Source: Casuarina equisetifolia
Lineage: Eukaryota > Streptophyta > Magnoliopsida > Fagales > Casuarinaceae
Assembly (NCBI GenBank): GCA_028551475.1
Contig: CM052360.1
Location: 18,774,501-18,838,500, forward strand
Length of the DNA stretch: 64,000 bases
Reading direction: 5' to 3'
A program made the translations under genes and the position numbers. The notes beneath the pieces are model-generated. The model had not been told where the DNA came from, made no database searches, and was given only the letters and a program-made list of their open reading frames with translations. The stretch's first letter is position 1; each line of letters opens with the position of its first letter. Shown one piece after another: positions 58,451-64,000 of this stretch.

Positions 58451-60605
58451 CTATCCATTGGCGGAGATACAGGCCTTCTGACTCCGGGCTGCCGCCATCT
58501 CTATTCTCTCCCATCTTTGCTTCCTCTCGATCTCTTTTCTTCGAGCTTCATATTCTCTGAGGTTGATTTCGTCGAGGCAATCTTGGTACAATGACGGGTC
58601 ATAGTCTTCCAGCATCGCCTTCACATTTTCTGTCAGCTGCCGAACGGTCTTGCACCAATGCGATTTGAGGTTTTTCTCCATGCCTTCAACAACAACAGGT
58701 AGTATGTTTTCTATTGCCGCAGTCGCCATCTTCACAAACTGCTCATTGCTCCACACGTAGAGGGCACGCTCAGCAACCTGGATCCAAATAATAGGACATG
58801 AACTTCATCAGAAAATAGAGAGGGATATGGAAAACGAGAGATCTTAAGTACTTGTAGCTTCTTTTCACATGTAATGGCGATCAAGGAAACCATTCCCTCT
58901 GACAACAATTCCAAAGCTTTCTTGCAGAGCTTTAATCGGTCCAAAAAGCCTTAATGTCATGGTTTAGATTTTCTCACTTTTGAAATGAGAATGAGAGATT
59001 TTGGTTGTATAAACGGTTGGGCTATTTTTTCCATTGAATTAATCTTTTTAGTTAGAATTTGGTTCATAATAATAAGTGGAATTAAAACATACTTATGAGT
59101 TGACCAAATAACCCACACCTTGAGCCTAAAAGAGGCTAATGGGGGGCCAACTTGGTGCCTATTGCCCTAAACTTAACATCTCAAGCCTAGAAGAGAGCCT
59201 AGAAGGGGGCCACTCACGTCAACAGTGATGCAAATTTGAGTAAAAGGAAATGTTACAGTTTAGACTTTCTTCCATATTAGAAAAGAAAGTAAGAGATCTT
59301 GAACATATAAGAAAATCTCATTACTCCTCCCATTAGGTTAATCTTTTAAGCAGTAACCTAAGCCCATGGCATGAAACCATGATTGAAAGAAAATAACCTC
59401 ATGAATAGCGAGTTGGGTCTTAGCATGCATAGCTTCCCGAGTACTTTTTCCAATGCTCCAAGCAGTTCACAAATAAAATGGAAAGCATGAAAGATTACTT
59501 GAAATTTCAAAGGAAAGCCTCAAAACTCAATGAAGGAACTGATCCAAGAATGAACTATGAAAAGCAATCAACTAAGAAACTGTATCATAGAGCTTACCCC
59601 TGAGTTCGAACTGTTCAAACATTTTGTGATCCGGGAACATAGAGGGAATGCTAACTTTCTATACTGATCAGGATCTAAATTCTCCACCAGCTCCTCCAAT
59701 TCCCCTATGATCAGAATTTCCTTCTGGCTATTTGTAACAGGCCAGTACTTAAGGATTCCTCTAACAACTACCCCTCCGAGCGCAGGCTCCTTCTGCACAA
59801 ACTGAGAAACACAATAAGCGAGCTGATTATGGTAAGACAGCATCCCCTTGGTCTTGTGCATGGGAATGAGCACTCTCATTAAGAATAGCTTGTGTTCTTC
59901 TTTTAGTGGAACCGTAAAACCATTGACGATACTTCCATATATCTCAAGCAGCTCTGCGATGCCACAGTGCCTCTCGCCGTCAAATATATAGTCCAGGAAC
60001 ACCTCGTTCATTGATTTCCGCATGAACGAACGGTGGAAGGTGAACCTCAAATATATCCGGTGGAACAAGTTCTTCAAGGTGTCCCGTTCCCTTGGGTCTT
60101 CAGACTTGAAAAGAGCTAGGAGATTGAGAAGAAAAGGATGGTTGACATGCTCTTGAAGTGTACTAGGATCTGTGTTGATGACCAATACTAAAAGGATATC
60201 ATAAACGATTAGGAGATCAGACCATGTCGGTGAAAAAGTAGAAATGGGAGTTTCATCATCAGGGAAGTCTGAGGAGATGCTGACGTTGGAAGGTGGAGGG
60301 AATGGCCTAAACAGGTTGCTTGATATCATGGACATGAGAGGCCCAAACAGATCCTCGGGAAGTGGCTTCTTCAGCCTTACGATGGAGAGGAGATTATTGA
60401 GCTTTGATCGCTTACTAGCCAGCGGTGCAAGGGATTCGAGAGGATCCATAATGGTGAAGGTGGAGGTGGAGGAACAGAAGGAGATACTAGCAAGAATTTC
60501 ATCTTTTCTGGTGTGACTCTTCAAATCCTGATCAAAGAGAGTCTTAAGAGTTGGTTTTGTCTCCGGACAACAGAAAATTATCTCACGTTCGAGAGGAGTA
60601 TCCAT
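58451..60605 (-). CDS. PP2A B'/B56-family regulatory subunit, divergent (444 aa)
   Basis: Regulatory B' (B56) subunit of protein phosphatase 2A, a HEAT-like solenoid that picks substrates for the A/C core. Two minus-strand exons: 60605-59598 and 58777-58451. The joint reads NSG-VAERALYVWSN where most relatives have HFQVAERAL. Family landmarks: LLALFKSEDPRERDTLKNLF, GIAELLEIYGSIVNGF, VPLKEEHKLFLMRVLIPMHK, RGILKYWPVTNSQKEILI, and a C-terminal charged helix (YEARRKEIERKQRWERIEMA). The first 120 residues diverge: the usual MWKQ or MLKQ plant start and the FDFTD block are replaced by MDTPLEREIIFCC and a Ser/Thr-rich stretch. Usual length is about 490-520, so the N-terminus is short. It is intact in frame and likely functional; substrate choice cannot be read from sequence. 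Confidence 0.9.
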
Positions 60606-62129
60606 TCTGTCTCTCCCTTCTCTTCCTCCTTGCTTCCACTCTTATCTCCTGCTACGGCAGAACCCTATGTAGCAATTCGAAGATAAAATATTTGATGTAT
60701 TCGTTTTATCTTTGCCAATTGTTGAATTCTCAAGGGAAAGCCAAAAGGAGCTGGTTTTTCACGAACAAGAAACGTTGTAATATCCGACCCACAGGATGGA
60801 ACTTTCATAGAGACGTGGTAGGGAAAGTGACAAAGTAATAGGATTTTCTATGTTGCTGTTCCTCACCTGGGTGGATGCCACGTGGGCTTCTATGGTTAAT
60901 GTGGGTTGGTGGCCATGAATAACAGCTTGTGGCAACTCATAATAGCAAATTAGCGACAGCAGAACATCCTCACCAAATTCTTTTTGCAGCATGCACATGC
61001 CTCCCCATCCTTTTGAAACAGAGGACCACATGGATCAAAGTGGGATAAGATAGATCAAAGAATAAGGCAGTGAAATAATTACCTTATTTTAGGATAAAGT
61101 ATTCATTTGATAATCATATTATTTAAATGTCACTTAGTTAGCTAACTTAATGAAGTCTGAAGTTTAACACCTTATATGCGTGAATTGTAATATTTAAAAA
61201 ATAATAATTTTTTTAATAAAAAAATCAAGTTATTTAGATGAGTTAAATAGATTTTAAAAAACCTAAATGATTGTAGAGAAGAAAGAGTGATTTATTATTG
61301 GGCATTCCTTGCATGTGCCTCAAAAAAACCCAATGAATGCATCTAAACTGTGATCCAAGTTATTAATCCATCGCACCTTTAACGATCACACTTATACAAG
61401 AGACTCATGAAGCCGTGTTTTTGAGTTTCTATATATTCGTTGAAGTCGAATGAAGCAGCAAAAACCTGCGTCTCTTTTCATGAAGAAGACAGCTTTAAGC
61501 TGGGCAAAACAGGCTCAAGGACGCCAAACGGAGTAATTTACTCTATGAAAAACTGTTGAAACAGCGACACTTTCCCTTTTGACCGGTCAAATTGAAAGAA
61601 AAGAGACCCAAAGACATCTCTTCGTGGAAAGTCAAACAATGTTATTTCACTGACCCTAAGACGAAAAAAAGAAACTGATAAACAATTAGAGTCCGACAAA
61701 CCCAAGAAAACCCAACATCATTCCCAAAGTTCAAAGAACATTCAAGTGGGACGAGAGGTCTGGTCTTTTAGTTTTATCGCAAACTTCTTTCCACCCAAGG
61801 CTACAAATCCAGGGAGGAGGAAACAAGAAAGTATAATGTTAAATATTGTGCTCCTTACTTAATCACTTGTATTTCTTTTATATTGAGAAGATATGTATGT
61901 TTTTTTTTCTTTATTACACTTTTTTCTTTTCTTTATTCTTCTTGCTTTGCAAGAAAGACATCATGAAGTCCTAGTGTCTTTTTGTTACCAAAATTTTGGC
62001 TACAGGCCCAACTTATCATGGGCTGCGTGTTGTATGGGCTGTATTGATGCTAGTGAGTTGGGTCCCTTGTGTTTATGACAGGTTAAAGAGTTAGAATGTC
62101 GGGTTTGTGTATTTTGAAATAGGCGTGTA
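60606..62129. other. B56 promoter and flank before the retroelement fossil
   Basis: The first few hundred bases are the B56 upstream region on the minus strand. The rest is AT-rich up to about 61950 with no coding signal. I could not identify a 5' long terminal repeat or a primer-binding site with confidence, so the left end of the retroelement is undefined. Confidence 0.55.
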
Positions 62130-63053
62130 TTGGTAGTTCTGGACAATTCTGTATTCACTGTTGTTAATGTCAATGGTTTGGGTTCCTGTTTGAGCCATAC
62201 CTTTTCCTTCGTTCAACGTTCTCTCTTCACAATCGGTAAGCGAAGATGCCCTCGTCCAAAATCCCTAGAGGATTTTGTGCCTAAAGGTCCTCTCACCAGA
62301 TCACAGGCTATAGTTCTTCTAGCTCAAACCAGCATGGAATCCGACCAGGAACATTTGGCATTGGAGCAGACCGATCTGCAGATGGAGGCGAGGGTGAAAG
62401 TTGTGGAGGATGCTATCATGGAGCTATGCGATATGATGCGTTCCTTGATGGTCGATAAGAGCTCGCGGGACGGTTCTAGATCTCAGGATGGGTCCGGGAT
62501 TGGTGCGAATGGCTCGATCCACCTTCCGAGTGGCGGATCTAAAGCAGGTAGATCTCGAAAAAATGGTTTTGGCACCTCTAGAGGCTCACAGCACCGGTTG
62601 GGAGGGCCATATGGCCATTCCTGTGGGGAACCCCTACTTGGGTCCCGAACAGAAGACCCCTCACATGTCAACGACCTCCAAACTGACACCCAAGCAGCTG
62701 GTTCTAGCCACAAGGAGGCTCCGCCAAACTGATCTTTCTGGTCTTGTGGCAGCCAGGTTGAGCATGAAGATTCCCTGTGCGGGTCACACATCTCCCGTGA
62801 AGAAGCCCACCAAGGCGAGTGTGCCAGTTCTCACAAGGGCCCCAGGGGCTCTTTGGACAAAGGGCCAATGACCATGAAGGGGATTATGCCTCTAATGGTT
62901 GCGACAACAACCTTTTGGGCCAAATCCTACGTTTTGATTTCCTAAAATTTACCAGAGAATAGGATCCGGCATCTTGGATTTTTCTAGCCTTGGAATTTTA
63001 TGATTACCATGAATTATTTGATTTTGACAAGGTCAAGGTGGCTTCTTAGCACA

Positions 63054-63069
63054 TGGGGGGGGGGGGGGT
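63054..63069 (+). repeat. Poly-G tract inside the retroelement fossil
   Basis: An uninterrupted G run of about 16 bases. It is the last of several long G or C runs in the window (also near 13465-13496, 41333-41359, 43341-43373). Confidence 0.9.
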
Positions 63070-63156
63070 TAACCCTCCATTGGATGCAAGGCTGGAAATT
63101 GGAAATGGAGCGGGTTGGGCGAGAGTTGTCCTGGGAGAAGTTGAAGCAAGGGATGT

Positions 63157-64000
63157 TACAACATTATAGTCCAAATCGTTCAAGACGTGCAATGGGTGAG
63201 TTATCTAAACTGATGCAAATTGGTTCCTTGGAAAAGTATTATGATGATTTTATAAACTTGTTGATGTAAGCTGGTCCCTTAGATCTTTTCCAAGTAGTAG
63301 ATATGTTTATTAGTGGTCTTAAGGTGGGTGTTAGAACAGATGTAGATGCTAAAGATTCTCGGACCATTAATGAAGCCTTACACTATGCGACTCTTTTTGA
63401 ACAACATAATACCCAACTATGTTTGGGAATCCAAAATCCCATTAGACGGGGGGGTCTAGATCTTCTTCCATCTAGAATGGGGTTGCCTACTCGACGGTTT
63501 ACGGCAATGGAAATTGAAGAGAGGAGAAATAAGGGCATGTGCTTCCACTGTAATGATAAATACAATCTTGGTCACCAATGCAATAAGAGATTATTTCATT
63601 TACAACATTATGGTCCAAATCGCTCAAGACGTGCAATGGGTGAGTTATCTAAACTGATGCAAATTGGTTCCTTGGAAAAGTATTATGATGATTTTATAAA
63701 CTTGTTGATGTAAGCTGGTCCCTTAGATTTTTTCCAAACAGTAGATATGTTTATTAGTGATCTTAAGGTGGGTGTTAGAACAGATGTAGATGCTAAAGAT
63801 TCTTGGACCATTAATGAAGCCTTACACTATGCGACTCTTTTTGAACAACGTAATACCCAACTACGTTTGGGAATCCAGAATCCCATTAGACGGGGGGGTC
63901 TAGATCTTCTTCCATCTAGAATGGGGTTGCCTACTCGACGATTTACGACAATGGAAATTGAAGAGAGGAGAAATAAGGGCATGTGCTTCCACTGTAATGA
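63157..64000 (+). repeat. 444-bp tandem duplication within the gag fossil
   Basis: Unit one (63157-63600) and unit two (63601 to window end) are nearly identical, with a few percent mismatch; both start TTACAACATTAT and contain GGTGTTAGAACAGATGTAGA. The second unit is cut by the window, so more copies may follow. Confidence 0.9.

Larger units (their letters stand above)
62130..64000 (+). mobile_element. Fossil LTR retrotransposon, Ty3/gypsy-type gag region, decayed
   Basis: Remains of a plant Ty3/gypsy-type LTR element in plus orientation, continuing past the window end. Parts seen: a gag N-terminal-like region (about 62200-62500), a capsid-like retrotransposon gag segment (about 63080-63270), and a nucleocapsid-type zinc knuckle (pattern C-x2-C-x7-H-x-C, CFHCNDKYNLGHQC) at about 63538-63580. 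A stretch of about 444 bp covering the capsid-to-knuckle part is repeated in tandem from 63601. The copy is broken, with several breaks. No long terminal repeat is visible, so age cannot be measured; decay suggests it is not recent. Confidence 0.85.

Noticed and set aside
60759-61031. A 90-codon minus-strand frame upstream of the B56 start that might be a missing N-terminal exon.
   Set aside because: It does not resemble any B' N-terminus, has stops before the main start, and the family's usual first residues are absent.

Overview
This window is nuclear DNA from a flowering plant, most likely a eudicot. All nine protein genes are ordinary plant genes, eight of them split by short AT-rich GT-AG introns (up to 29 coding exons in one gene). 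The DUF630/DUF632 family is plant-specific and three products look plastid-targeted. Intergenic DNA is AT-rich, with microsatellites and the remains of an LTR retrotransposon at the right edge. I cannot name the species.

Layout, left to right. 1-1916: flank and promoter. 1917-6390 (+): DUF630/DUF632 (NRG2-like) protein. 8104-10307 (-): CPP1/CDF1-like plastid J-like membrane protein. 11457-16465 (+): FAD-dependent oxidoreductase of the phytoene/zeta-carotene desaturase superfamily. 18647-24962 (+): vacuolar H+-ATPase subunit B. 27947-32071 (-): DUF616 (MUCI70/TOD1-family) Golgi-type membrane protein. 34722-36370 (+): DNAJC17-like J-domain plus RRM protein, sharing an upstream region with the DUF616 gene. 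38034-53400 (+): transportin-1, a nuclear import receptor. 54716-55773 (-): second plastid SecE-type translocase subunit (SECE2-like), a four-exon gene visible only after splicing. 58451-60605 (-): divergent PP2A B'/B56 regulatory subunit. 62130-64000 (+): decayed Ty3/gypsy-type gag region, cut by the window end.

These genes form no operon or pathway. Their adjacency is of comparative interest: VHA-B, DUF616 and the SecE2-like gene correspond, from memory, to the neighbouring Arabidopsis loci At4g38510, At4g38500 and At4g38490, with DNAJC17 and transportin-1 lying between them here. I built the exon models by hand from splice signals, reading-frame phase and family knowledge. In every CDS the phases close exactly, giving proteins of 718, 288, 525, 488, 503, 295, 894, 150 and 444 aa.

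I found no evidence for an undescribed biological system. The items most worth a second look are the plastid oxidoreductase of unknown substrate, a possible overlapping upstream ORF on the SecE2-like gene, the divergent B56 protein, a GC-rich insertion inside a V-ATPase intron, and several recent-looking tandem duplications and G/C homopolymer tracts.
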